Shown: piece by piece, positions 24,101-37,438 of the stretch
Layout: each line of letters starts with the position of its first letter
Position numbering within the stretch: the stretch's first letter is position 1
Assembly (NCBI GenBank): GCA_030533445.1
Contig: JARPUW010000261.1
Location: forward strand, 1 to 64,000
Source of the DNA: Cyprinodon diabolis
Taxonomy: Eukaryota > Chordata > Actinopteri > Cyprinodontiformes > Cyprinodontidae
Direction of reading: 5' to 3'
Length of the DNA stretch: 64,000 bases
Notes under the pieces: model-generated
Seen by the model: the letters and a program-made list of their open reading frames with translations, nothing else
The model's database searches: none
Told to the model about the DNA's origin: nothing
Position numbers and translations under genes: made by a program

Positions 24101-25730
24101 CTTTATATTGTTAGTTTTCAGCTCTAGATGATTGCCAGAAAAGATCATGGCTGTATCATTAATGGTTTGTCTCTTACAACTCCAGAGGCCAAAATGGCAT
24201 TATCTCACTGTGAAAAGAGCGTTTTGGCCTCAACCTTCTGATTTGAAGCTTGGAACCAAAAACATCTGCTCAAATCTACTTTATATTGTTAGTTTTCAGC
24301 TCTAGATGATTGCCAGAAAAGATCATGGCTGTATCATTAATGGTTTGTCTGTTACAACTCCAGAGGCCAAAATGGCATTATCTCACTGTGAAATGAGCGT
24401 TTTGGCCTCAACTTCTGTTTTGAACCTTGGAACCATAAACATCTGCTCAAATCTACTTTATATTGTTAGTTTTCAGCTCTAGATGATTGCCAGAAAAGAT
24501 CATGGCTGTATCATTAATGGTTTGTCTGTTACAACTCCAGAGGCCAAAATGGCATTATCTCACTGTGAAATGAGCGTTTTGGCCTCAACTTCTGTTTTGA
24601 AGCTTGGAACCATAAACATCTGCTCAAATCTACTTTATATTGTTAGTTTTCAGCTCTAGATGATTGCCAGAAAAGATCATGGCTGTATCATTAATGGTTT
24701 GTCTGTTACAACTCCAGAGGCCAAAATGGCATTATCTCACTGTAAAATGAGCGTTTTGGCCTCAACTTCTGTTTTGAAGCTTGGAACCATAAACATCTGC
24801 TCAAATCTACTTTATATTGTTAGTTTTCGGCTCTAGATGATTGCCAGAAAAGATCATGGCTGTATCATTAATGGTTTGTCTGTTACAACTCCAGAGGCCA
24901 AAATGGCATTATCTCACTGTGAAAAGAGCGTTTTGGCCTCAACCTTCTGATTTGAAGCTTGGAACCAAAAACATCTGCTCAAATCTACTTTATATTGTTA
25001 GTTTTCAGCTCTAGATGATTGCCAGAAAAGATCATGGCTGTATCATTAATGGTTTGTCTGTTACAACTCCAGAGGCCAAAATGGCATTATCTCACTGTGA
25101 AATGAGCGTTTTGGCCTCAACTTCTGTTTTGAACCTTGGAACCATAAACATCTGCTCAAATCTACTTTATATTGTTAGTTTTCAGCTCTAGATGATTGCC
25201 AGAAAAGATCATGGCTGTATCATTAATGGTTTGTCTGTTACAACTCCAGAGGCCAAAATGGCATTATCTCACTGTGAAAAGAGCGTTTTGGCCTCAACTT
25301 CTGTTTTGAAGCTTGGAACCAAAAACATCTGCTCAAATCTACTTTATATTGTTAGTTTTCAGCTCTAGATGATTGCCAGAAAAGATCATGGCTGTATCAT
25401 TAATGGTTTGTCTGTTACAACTCCAGAGGCCAAAATGGCATTATCTCACTGTGAAATGAGCGTTTTGGCCTCAACTTCTTTTTTGAAGCTTGGAACCATA
25501 AACATCTGCTCAAATCTACTTTATATTGTTAGTTTTCAGCTCTAGATGATTGCCAGAAAAGATCATGGCTGTATCATTAATGGTTTGTCTGTTACAACTC
25601 CAGAGGCCAAAATGGCATTATCTCACTGTGAAAAGAGCGTTTTGGCCTCAACCTTCTGATTTGAAGCTTGGAACCAAAAACATCTGCTCAAATCTACTTT
25701 ATATTGTTAGTTTTCAGCTCTAGATGATTG

Positions 25731-25907
25731 CCAGAAAAGATCATGGCTGTATCATTAATGGTTTGTCTGTTACAACTCAAGATGCCAAAATGGCATTATC
25801 TCACTGTGAAATGAGCGTTTTGGCCTCAACTTCTGATTTGAAGCTTGGAAGCAAAAACATCTGCTCAAATCTACTTTATATTGTTAGTTTTCAGCTCTAG
25901 ATGATTG
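25731..25907 (+). repeat. Chimeric monomer at the SU2 deletion junction
   Basis: The 5' half carries the TCAAGATGCC marker (at 25777) of the class C monomer found at 8695 and 42053. The 3' half is class A (CTGATTTGAAGC, then GGAAGC). The next monomer is class K at 25908, so an A-type 3' end is followed directly by K, which I did not see elsewhere in the window. The hybrid fits a crossover or conversion inside a monomer, together with loss of the 714 bp present in SU1 and SU3. Confidence 0.85.
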
Positions 25908-28216
25908 CCAGAAAAGATCATGGCTGTATCATTAATGGTTTGTCTGTTACAACTCCAGAGGCCAAAATGGCATTATCTCACTGTGAAATGAGCGTTTTGG
26001 CCTCAACTTCTGTTTTGAACCTTGGAACCATAAACATCTGCTCAAATCTACTTTATATTGTTAGTTTTCAGCTCTAGATGATTGCCAGAAAAGATCATGG
26101 CTGTATCATTAATGGTTTGTCTGTTACACAAGTCCAGAGGCCAAAATGGCATTATCTCACTGTGAAATGAGCATTTTGGCCTCAACTTCTGTTTTGAAGC
26201 TTGGAACCATAAACATCTGCTCAAATCTACTTTATATTGTTAGTTTTAAGCTCTAGATGATTGCCAGAAAAGATCATGGCTGTATCATTAATGGTTTGTC
26301 CGTTACAACTCCAGAGGCCAAAATGGCATTATCTCACTGTGAAAAGAGCGTTTTGGCCTCAACTTCTGTTTTGAAGCTTGGAACCATAAACATCTGCTCA
26401 AATCTACTTTATATTGTTAGTTTTCAGCTCTAGATGACTGCCAGAAAAGATCATGGCTGTATCATTAATGGTTTGTCTCTTACAACTCCAGAGGCCAAAA
26501 TGGCATTATCTCACTGTGAAAAGAGCGTTTTGGCCTCAACCTTCTGATTTGAAGCTTGGAACCAAAAACAGCTGCTCACATCTACTTTATATTGTTAGTT
26601 TTCAGCTCTAGATGATTGCCAGAAAAGATCATGGCTGTATCATTAATGGTTTGTCTGTTACAACTCCAGAGGCCAAAATGGCATTATCTCACTGTGAAAT
26701 GAGCGTTTTGGCCTCAACTTCTGATTTGAAGCTTGGAAGCAAAAACATCTGCTCAAATCTACTTTATATTGTTAGTTTTCCGCTCTAGATGATTGCCAGA
26801 AAAGATCATGGCTGTATCATTAATGGTTTGTCTCTTACAACTCCAGAGGCCAAAATGGCATTATCTCACTGTGAAAAGAGCGTTTTGGCCTCAACCTTCT
26901 GATTTGAAGCTTGGAACCAAAAACATCTGCTCAAATCTACTTTATATTGTTAGGTTTCAGCTCTAGATGATTGCCAGAAAAGATCATGGCTGTATCATTA
27001 ATGGTTTGTCTGTTACAACTCCAGAGGCCAAAATGGCATTATCTCACTGTGAAATGAGCGTTTTGGCCTCAACTTCTGTTTTGAACCTTGGAACCATAAA
27101 CATCTGCTCAAATCTACTTTATATTGTTAGTTTTCAGCTCTAGATGATTGCCAGAAAAGATCATGGCTGTATCATTAATGGTTTGTCTGTTACACAACTC
27201 CAGAGGCCAAAATGGCATTATCTCACTGTGAAATGAGCGTTTTGGCCTCAACTTCTGTTTTGAAGCTTGGAACCATAAACATCTGCTCAAATCTACTTTA
27301 TGTTGTTAGTTTTCAGCTCTAGATGATTGCCAGAAAAGATCATGGCTGTATCATTAATGGTTTGTCCGTTACAACTCCAGAGGCCAAAATGGCATTATCT
27401 CACTGTGAAAAGAGCGTTTTGGCCTCAACTTCTGTTTTGAAGCTTGGAACCATAAACATCTGCTCAAATCTACTTTATATTGTTAGTTTTCAGCTCTAGA
27501 TGATTGCCAGAAAAGATCTTGGCTGTATCATTAATGGTTTGTCTGTTACAACTCCAGAGGCCAAAATGGCATTATCTCACTGTGAAAAGAGCGTTTTGGC
27601 CTCAACCTTCTGATTTGAAGCTTGGAACCAAAAACATCTGCTCACATCTACTTTATATTGTTAGTTTTCAGCTCTAGATGATTGCCAGAAAAGATCATGG
27701 CTGTATCATTAATGGTTTGTCTGTTACAACTCCAGAGGCCAAAATGGCATTATCTCACTGTGAAATGAGCGTTTTGGCCTCAACTTCTGATTTGAAGCTT
27801 GGAAGCAAAAACATCTGCTCAAATCTACTTTATATTGTTAGTTTTCCGCTCTAGATGATTGCCAGAAAAGATCATGGCTGTATCATTAATGGTTTGTCTC
27901 TTACAACTCCAGAGGCCAAAATGGCATTATCTCGCTGTGAAAAGAGCGTTTTGGCCTCAACCTTCTGATTTGAAGCTTGGAACCAAAAACATCTGCTCAA
28001 ATCTACTTTATATTGTTAGGTTTCAGCTCTAGATGATTGCCAGAAAAGATCATGGCTGTATCATTAATGGTTTGTCTGTTACAACTCCAGAGGCCAAAAT
28101 GGCATTAATTCACTGCGAAATGAGCGTTTTGGCCTCAACTTCTGTTTTGAAGCTTGGAACCATAAAAATCTGCTCAAATCTACTTTATATTGTTAGTTTT
28201 CAGCTCTAGATGATTG

Positions 28217-31200
28217 CCAGAAAAGATCATGGCTGTATCATTAATGGTTTGTCTGTTACAACTCCAGAGGCCAAAATGGCATTATCTCACTGTGAAATGA
28301 GCGTTTTGGCCTCAACTTCTGTTTTGAAGCTTGGAACCACAAACATCTGCTCAAATCTACTTTATATTGTTAATTTTCAGCTCTAGATGATTGCCAGAAA
28401 AGATCATGGCTGTATCATTAATGGTTTGTCTGTTACAACTCCAGAGGCCAAAATGGCATTATCTCACTGTGAAAAGAGCGTTTTGGCCTCAACCTTCTGA
28501 TTTGAAGCTTGGAACCAAAAACATCTGCTCAAATCTACTTTATATTGTTAGTTTTCAGCTCTAGATGATTGCCAGAAAAGATCATGGCTGTATCATTAAT
28601 GGTTTGTCTCTTACAACTCCAGAGGCCAAAATGGTATTATCTCACTGTGAAATGAGCGTTTTGGCCTCAACTTCTGTTTTGAAGCTTGGAACCAAAAACA
28701 TCTGCTCAAATCTACTTTATATTGTTAGTTTTCAGCTCTAGATGATTGCCAGAAAAGATCATGGCTGTATCATTAATGGTTTGTCTGTTACAACTCCAGA
28801 GGCCAAAATGGCATTATCTCACTGTGAAAAGAGCGTTTTGGCCTCAACCTTCTGATTTGAAGCTTGGAACCAAAAACATCTGCTCAAATCTACTTTATAT
28901 TGTTAGTTTTCGGCTCTAGATGATTGCCAGAAAAGATCATGGCTGTATCATTAATGGTTTGTCTGTTACAACTCCAGAGGCCAAAATGGCATTATCTCAC
29001 TGTGAAATGAGCGTTTTGGCCTCAACTTCTGATTTGAAGCTTGGAAGCAAAAACATCTGCTCAAATCTACTTTATATTGTTAGTTTTCAGCTCTAGATGA
29101 TTGCCAGAAAAGATCATGGCTGTATCATTAATGGTTTGTCTGTTACAACTCCAGAGGCCAAAATGGCATTATCTCACTGTGAAATGAGCGTTTTGGCCTC
29201 AACTTCTGATTTGAAGCTTGGAAGCAAAAACATCTGCTCAAATCTACTTTATATTGTTAGTTTTCAGCTCTAGATGATTGCCAGAAAAGATCATGGCTGT
29301 ATCATTAATGGTTTGTCTGTTACAACTCCAGAGGCCAAAATGGCATTATCTCACTGTGAAATGAGCGTTTTGGCCTCAACTTCTTTTTTGAAGCTTGGAA
29401 CCATAAACATCTGCTCAAATCTACTTTATATTGTTAGTTTTCAGCTCTAGATGATTGCCAGAAAAGATCATGGCTGTATCATTAATGGTTTGTCTGTTAC
29501 AACTCCAGAGGCCAAAATGGCATTATCTCACTGTGAAAAGAGCGTTTTGGCCTCAACCTTCTGATTTGAAGCTTGGAACAAAAAACATCTGCTCAAATCT
29601 ACTTTATATTGTTAGTTTCCAGCTCTAGATGATTGCCAGAAAAGATCATGGCTGTATCATTAATGGTTTGTCTGTTACAACTCCAGAGGCCAAAATGGCA
29701 TTATCTAACTGTGAAATGAGCGTTTTGGCCTCAACTTCTGTTTTGAAGCTTGGAACCATAAACATCTGCTCAAATCTACTTTATATTGTTAGTTTTCAGC
29801 TCTAGATGATTGCCAGAAAAGATCATGGCTGTATCATTAATGGTTTGTCTCTTACAACTCCAGAGGCCAAAATGGCATTATCTCACTGTGAAAAGAGCGT
29901 TTTGGCCTCAACCTTCTGATTTGAAGCTTGGAACCAAAAACATCTGCTCAAATCTACTTTATATTGTTAGTTTTCAGCTCTAGATGATTGCCAGAAAAGA
30001 TCATGGCTGTATCATTAATGGTTTGTCTGTTACAACTCCAGAGGCCAAAATGGCATTATCTCACTGTGAAATTAGCGTTTAGGCCTCAACTTCTGTTTTG
30101 AAGCTTGGAACCATAAACATCTGCTCAAATCTACTTTATATTGTTAGTTTTCAGCTCTAGATGATTGCCAGAAAAGATCATGGCTGTATCATTAATGGTT
30201 TGTCTGTTACAACTCCAGAGGCCAAAATGGCATTATCTCACTGTGAAAAGAGCGTTTTGGCCTCAACCTTCTGATTTGAAGCTTGGAACCAAAAACATCT
30301 GCTCAAATCTACTTTATATTGTTAGTTTTCAGCTCTAGATGATTGCCAGAAAAGATCATGGCTGTATCATTAATGGTTTGTCTGTTACAACTCCAGAGGC
30401 CAAAATGGCATTATCTCACTGTGAAATGAGCGTTTTGGCCTCAACTTCTGATTTGAAGCTTGGAAGCAAAAACATCTGCTCAAATCTACTTTATATTGTT
30501 AGTTTTCAGCTCTAGATGATTGCCAGAAAAGATCATGGCTGTATCATTAATGGTTTGTCTCTTACAACTCCAGAGGCCAAAATGGCATTATCTCACTGTG
30601 AAAAGAGCGTTTTGGCCTCAACCTTCTGATTTGAAGCTTGGAACCAAAAACATCTGCTCAAATCTACTTTATATTGTTAGTTTTCAGCTCTAGATGATTG
30701 CCAGAAAAGATCATGGCTGTATCATTAATGTTTTGTCTGTTACAACTCCAGAGGCCAAAATGGCATTATCTCACTGTGAAATGAGCGTTTTGGCCTCAAC
30801 TTCTGTTTTGAACCTTGGAACCAAAAACATCTGCTCAAATCTACTTTATATTGTTAGTTTTCAGCTCTAGATGATTGCCAGAAAAGATCATGGCTGTATC
30901 ATTAATGGTTTGTCTGTTACAACTCCAGAGGCCAAAATGGCATTATCTCACTGTGAAATGAGCGTTTTGGCCTCAACTTCTGTTTTGAAGCTTGGAACCA
31001 TAAACATCTGCTCAAATCTACTTTATATTGTTAGTTTTCAGCTCTAGATGATTGCCAGAAAAGATCATGGCTGTATCATTAATGGTTTGTCCGTTACAAC
31101 TCCAGAGGCCAAAATGGCATTATCTCACTGTGAAAAGAGCGTTTTGGCCTCAACTTCGGTTTTGAAGCTTGGAACCATAAACATCTGCTCAAATCTACTT

Positions 31201-32826
31201 TATATTGTTAGTTTTCAGCTCTAGATGATTGCCAGAAAAGATCATGGCTGTATCATTAATGGTTTGTCTGTTACAACTCCAGAGGCCAAAATGGCATTAT
31301 CTCACTGTGAAATGAGCGTTTTGGCCTCAACCTTCTGATTTGAAGCTTGGAACGAAAAACATCTGCTCACATCTACTTTATATTGTTAGTTTTCAGCTCT
31401 AGATGATTGCCAGAAAAGATCATGGCTGTATCATTAATGGTTCGTCTGTTACAACTCCAGAGGCCAAAATGGCATTATCTCACTGTGAAATGAGCGTTTT
31501 GGCCTCAACTTCTGATTTGAAGCTTGGAAGCAAAAACATCTGCTCAAATCTACTTTATATTGTTAGTTTTCAGCTCTAGATGATTGCCAGAAAAGATCAT
31601 GGCTGTATCATTAATGGTTTGTCTGTTACAACTCCAGAGGCCAAAATGGCATTATCTCACTGTAAAATGAGCGTTTTGGCCTCAACTTCTGTTTTGAAGC
31701 TTGGAACCATAAACATCTGCTCAAATCTACTTTATATTGTTAGTTTTCGGCTCTAGATGATTGCCAGAAAAGATCATGGCTGTATCATTAATGGTTTGTC
31801 TGTTACAACTCCAGAGGCCAAAATGGCATTATCTCACTGTGAAATGAGCGTTTTGGCCTCAACTTCTGTTTTGAAGCTTGGAACCATAAACATCTGCTCA
31901 AATCTACTTTATATTGTTAGTTTTCAGCTCTAGATGATTGCCAGAAAAGATCATGGCTGTATCATTAATGGTTTGTCTGTTACAACTCCAGAGGCCAAAA
32001 TGGCATTATCTCACTGTGAAAAGAGCGTTTTGGCCTCAACTTCTGATTTGAAGCTTGGAAGCAAAAACATCTGCTCAAATCTACTTTATATTGTTAGTTT
32101 TCAGCTCTAGATGATTGCCAGAAAAGATCATGGCTGTATTATTAATGGTTTGTCTGTTACAACTCCAGAGGCCAAAATGGCATTATCTCACTGTGAAAAG
32201 AGCGTTTTGGCCTCAACTTCTGTTTTGAAGCTTGGAACCAAAAACATCTGCTCAAATCTACTTTATATTGTTAGTTTTCAGCTCTAGATGATTGCCAGAA
32301 AAGATCATGGCTGTATCATTAATGGTTTGTCTGTTACAACTCCAGAGGCCAAAATGGCATTATCTCACTGTGAAATGAGCGTTTTGGCCTCAACTTCTTT
32401 TTTGAAGCTTGGAACCATAAACATCTGCTCAAATCTACTTTATATTGTTAGTTTTCAGCTCTAGATGATTGCCAGAAAAGATCATGGCTGTATCATTAAT
32501 GGTTTGTCTGTTACAACTCCAGAGGCCAAAATGGCATTATCTCACTGTGAAAAGAGCGTTTTGGCCTCAACCTTCTGATTTGAAGCTTGGAACCAAAAAC
32601 ATCTGCTCAAATCTACTTTATATTGTTAGTTTTCAGCTCTAGATGATTGCCAGAAAAGATCATGGCTGTATCATTAATGGTTTGTCTGTTACAACTCCAG
32701 ACGCCAAAATGGCATTATCTCACTGTGAAATGAGCGTTTTGGCCTCAACTTCTGTTTTGAAGCTTGGAACCATAAACATCTGCTCAAATCTACTTTATAT
32801 TGTTAGTTTTCAGCTCTAGATGATTG
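28217..32826. repeat. 26-mer HOR unit, SU2 copy 1
   Basis: Equivalent of 11895-16504, shifted by 16,322 bp. Its ACCACAAAC marker is at 28340 and its GACGCC at 32702. All the private markers of the unit were found in order and no difference was noticed. Confidence 0.92.
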
Positions 32827-35800
32827 CCAGAAAAGATCATGGCTGTATCATTAATGGTTTGTCTGTTACACAACTCCAGAGGCCAAAATGGCATTATCTC
32901 ACTGTGAAATGAGCGTTTTGGCCTCAACTTCTGTTTTGAAGCTTGGAACCACAAACATCTGCTCAAATCTACTTTATATTGTTAATTTTCAGCTCTAGAT
33001 GATTGCCAGAAAAGATCATGGCTGTATCATTAATGGTTTGTCTGTTACAACTCCAGAGGCCAAAATGGCATTATCTCACTGTGAAAAGAGCGTTTTGGCC
33101 TCAACCTTCTGATTTGAAGCTTGGAACCAAAAACATCTGCTCAAATCTACTTTATATTGTTAGTTTTCAGCTCTAGATGATTGCCAGAAAAGATCATGGC
33201 TGTATCATTAATGGTTTGTCTCTTACAACTCCAGAGGCCAAAATGGTATTATCTCACTGTGAAATGAGCGTTTTGGCCTCAACTTCTGTTTTGAAGCTTG
33301 GAACCAAAAACATCTGCTCAAATCTACTTTATATTGTTAGTTTTCAGCTCTAGATGATTGCCAGAAAAGATCATGGCTGTATCATTAATGGTTTGTCTGT
33401 TACAACTCCAGAGGCCAAAATGGCATTATCTCACTGTGAAAAGAGCGTTTTGGCCTCAACCTTCTGATTTGAAGCTTGGAACCAAAAACATCTGCTCAAA
33501 TCTACTTTATATTGTTAGTTTTCGGCTCTAGATGATTGCCAGAAAAGATCATGGCTGTATCATTAATGGTTTGTCTGTTACAACTCCAGAGGCCAAAATG
33601 GCATTATCTCACTGTGAAATGAGCGTTTTGGCCTCAACTTCTGATTTGAAGCTTGGAAGCAAAAACATCTGCTCAAATCTACTTTATATTGTTAGTTTTC
33701 AGCTCTAGATGATTGCCAGAAAAGATCATGGCTGTATCATTAATGGTTTGTCTGTTACAACTCCAGAGGCCAAAATGGCATTATCTCACTGTGAAATGAG
33801 CGTTTTGGCCTCAACTTCTGATTTGAAGCTTGGAAGCAAAAACATCTGCTCAAATCTACTTTATATTGTTAGTTTTCAGCTCTAGATGATTGCCAGAAAA
33901 GATCATGGCTGTATCATTAATGGTTTGTCTGTTACAACTCCAGAGGCCAAAATGGCATTATCTCACTGTGAAATGAGCGTTTTGGCCTCAACTTCTTTTT
34001 TGAAGCTTGGAACCATAAACATCTGCTCAAATCTACTTTATATTGTTAGTTTTCAGCTCTAGATGATTGCCAGAAAAGATCATGGCTGTATCATTAATGG
34101 TTTGTCTGTTACAACTCCAGAGGCCAAAATGGCATTATCTCACTGTGAAAAGAGCGTTTTGGCCTCAACCTTCTGATTTGAAGCTTGGAACAAAAAACAT
34201 CTGCTCAAATCTACTTTATATTGTTAGTTTCCAGCTCTAGATGATTGCCAGAAAAGATCATGGCTGTATCATTAATGGTTTGTCTGTTACAACTCCAGAG
34301 GCCAAAATGGCATTATCTAACTGTGAAATGAGCGTTTTGGCCTCAACTTCTGTTTTGAAGCTTGGAACCATAAACATCTGCTCAAATCTACTTTATATTG
34401 TTAGTTTTCAGCTCTAGATGATTGCCAGAAAAGATCATGGCTGTATCATTAATGGTTTGTCTCTTACAACTCCAGAGGCCAAAATGGCATTATCTCACTG
34501 TGAAAAGAGCGTTTTGGCCTCAACCTTCTGATTTGAAGCTTGGAACCAAAAACATCTGCTCAAATCTACTTTATATTGTTAGTTTTCAGCTCTAGATGAT
34601 TGCCAGAAAAGATCATGGCTGTATCATTAATGGTTTGTCTGTTACAACTCCAGAGGCCAAAATGGCATTATCTCACTGTGAAATTAGCGTTTAGGCCTCA
34701 ACTTCTGTTTTGAAGCTTGGAACCATAAACATCTGCTCAAATCTACTTTATATTGTTAGTTTTCAGCTCTAGATGATTGCCAGAAAAGATCATGGCTGTA
34801 TCATTAATGGTTTGTCTGTTACAACTCCAGAGGCCAAAATGGCATTATCTCACTGTGAAAAGAGCGTTTTGGCCTCAACCTTCTGATTTGAAGCTTGGAA
34901 CCAAAAACATCTGCTCAAATCTACTTTATATTGTTAGTTTTCAGCTCTAGATGATTGCCAGAAAAGATCATGGCTGTATCATTAATGGTTTGTCTGTTAC
35001 AACTCCAGAGGCCAAAATGGCATTATCTCACTGTGAAATGAGCGTTTTGGCCTCAACTTCTGATTTGAAGCTTGGAAGCAAAAACATCTGCTCAAATCTA
35101 CTTTATATTGTTAGTTTTCAGCTCTAGATGATTGCCAGAAAAGATCATGGCTGTATCATTAATGGTTTGTCTCTTACAACTCCAGAGGCCAAAATGGCAT
35201 TATCTCACTGTGAAAAGAGCGTTTTGGCCTCAACCTTCTGATTTGAAGCTTGGAACCAAAAACATCTGCTCAAATCTACTTTATATTGTTAGTTTTCAGC
35301 TCTAGATGATTGCCAGAAAAGATCATGGCTGTATCATTAATGTTTTGTCTGTTACAACTCCAGAGGCCAAAATGGCATTATCTCACTGTGAAATGAGCGT
35401 TTTGGCCTCAACTTCTGTTTTGAACCTTGGAACCAAAAACATCTGCTCAAATCTACTTTATATTGTTAGTTTTCAGCTCTAGATGATTGCCAGAAAAGAT
35501 CATGGCTGTATCATTAATGGTTTGTCTGTTACAACTCCAGAGGCCAAAATGGCATTATCTCACTGTGAAATGAGCGTTTTGGCCTCAACTTCTGTTTTGA
35601 AGCTTGGAACCATAAACATCTGCTCAAATCTACTTTATATTGTTAGTTTTCAGCTCTAGATGATTGCCAGAAAAGATCATGGCTGTATCATTAATGGTTT
35701 GTCCGTTACAACTCCAGAGGCCAAAATGGCATTATCTCACTGTGAAAAGAGCGTTTTGGCCTCAACTTCGGTTTTGAAGCTTGGAACCATAAACATCTGC

Positions 35801-37438
35801 TCAAATCTACTTTATATTGTTAGTTTTCAGCTCTAGATGATTGCCAGAAAAGATCATGGCTGTATCATTAATGGTTTGTCTGTTACAACTCCAGAGGCCA
35901 AAATGGCATTATCTCACTGTGAAATGAGCGTTTTGGCCTCAACCTTCTGATTTGAAGCTTGGAACGAAAAACATCTGCTCACATCTACTTTATATTGTTA
36001 GTTTTCAGCTCTAGATGATTGCCAGAAAAGATCATGGCTGTATCATTAATGGTTCGTCTGTTACAACTCCAGAGGCCAAAATGGCATTATCTCACTGTGA
36101 AATGAGCGTTTTGGCCTCAACTTCTGATTTGAAGCTTGGAAGCAAAAACATCTGCTCAAATCTACTTTATATTGTTAGTTTTCAGCTCTAGATGATTGCC
36201 AGAAAAGATCATGGCTGTATCATTAATGGTTTGTCTGTTACAACTCCAGAGGCCAAAATGGCATTATCTCACTGTAAAATGAGCGTTTTGGCCTCAACTT
36301 CTGTTTTGAAGCTTGGAACCATAAACATCTGCTCAAATCTACTTTATATTGTTAGTTTTCGGCTCTAGATGATTGCCAGAAAAGATCATGGCTGTATCAT
36401 TAATGGTTTGTCTGTTACAACTCCAGAGGCCAAAATGGCATTATCTCACTGTGAAATGAGCGTTTTGGCCTCAACTTCTGTTTTGAAGCTTGGAACCATA
36501 AACATCTGCTCAAATCTACTTTATATTGTTAGTTTTCAGCTCTAGATGATTGCCAGAAAAGATCATGGCTGTATCATTAATGGTTTGTCTGTTACAACTC
36601 CAGAGGCCAAAATGGCATTATCTCACTGTGAAAAGAGCGTTTTGGCCTCAACTTCTGATTTGAAGCTTGGAAGCAAAAACATCTGCTCAAATCTACTTTA
36701 TATTGTTAGTTTTCAGCTCTAGATGATTGCCAGAAAAGATCATGGCTGTATTATTAATGGTTTGTCTGTTACAACTCCAGAGGCCAAAATGGCATTATCT
36801 CACTGTGAAAAGAGCGTTTTGGCCTCAACTTCTGTTTTGAAGCTTGGAACCAAAAACATCTGCTCAAATCTACTTTATATTGTTAGTTTTCAGCTCTAGA
36901 TGATTGCCAGAAAAGATCATGGCTGTATCATTAATGGTTTGTCTGTTACAACTCCAGAGGCCAAAATGGCATTATCTCACTGTGAAATGAGCGTTTTGGC
37001 CTCAACTTCTTTTTTGAAGCTTGGAACCATAAACATCTGCTCAAATCTACTTTATATTGTTAGTTTTCAGCTCTAGATGATTGCCAGAAAAGATCATGGC
37101 TGTATCATTAATGGTTTGTCTGTTACAACTCCAGAGGCCAAAATGGCATTATCTCACTGTGAAAAGAGCGTTTTGGCCTCAACCTTCTGATTTGAAGCTT
37201 GGAACCAAAAACATCTGCTCAAATCTACTTTATATTGTTAGTTTTCAGCTCTAGATGATTGCCAGAAAAGATCATGGCTGTATCATTAATGGTTTGTCTG
37301 TTACAACTCCAGACGCCAAAATGGCATTATCTCACTGTGAAATGAGCGTTTTGGCCTCAACTTCTGTTTTGAAGCTTGGAACCATAAACATCTGCTCAAA
37401 TCTACTTTATATTGTTAGTTTTCAGCTCTAGATGATTG
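32827..37438. repeat. 26-mer HOR unit, SU2 copy 2
   Basis: Equivalent of 16505-21116, shifted by 16,322 bp. It has the same CACAACTCC first monomer and its GACGCC is at 37314. The next monomer begins SU3 with CACAACTCC and GAGCATTT. Confidence 0.92.

Larger units (their letters stand above)
21117..37438. repeat. Superunit SU2, 92-mer HOR, 16,322 bp
   Basis: This unit has a 40-monomer segment (21117-28216, 7,100 bp) followed by two 26-mers (28217-32826 and 32827-37438). Marker positions are CAATAAT at 22386, GATGACTGCC at 26433, CATTAATTCACTGCG at 28103, and GACGCC at 32702 and 37314. The last two are 4,612 bp apart, exactly as in SU1. It lacks the four monomers that SU1 and SU3 carry between the TCAAGATGCC monomer and the K monomer. 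At that place it has a chimeric monomer (25731-25907). Confidence 0.9.
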
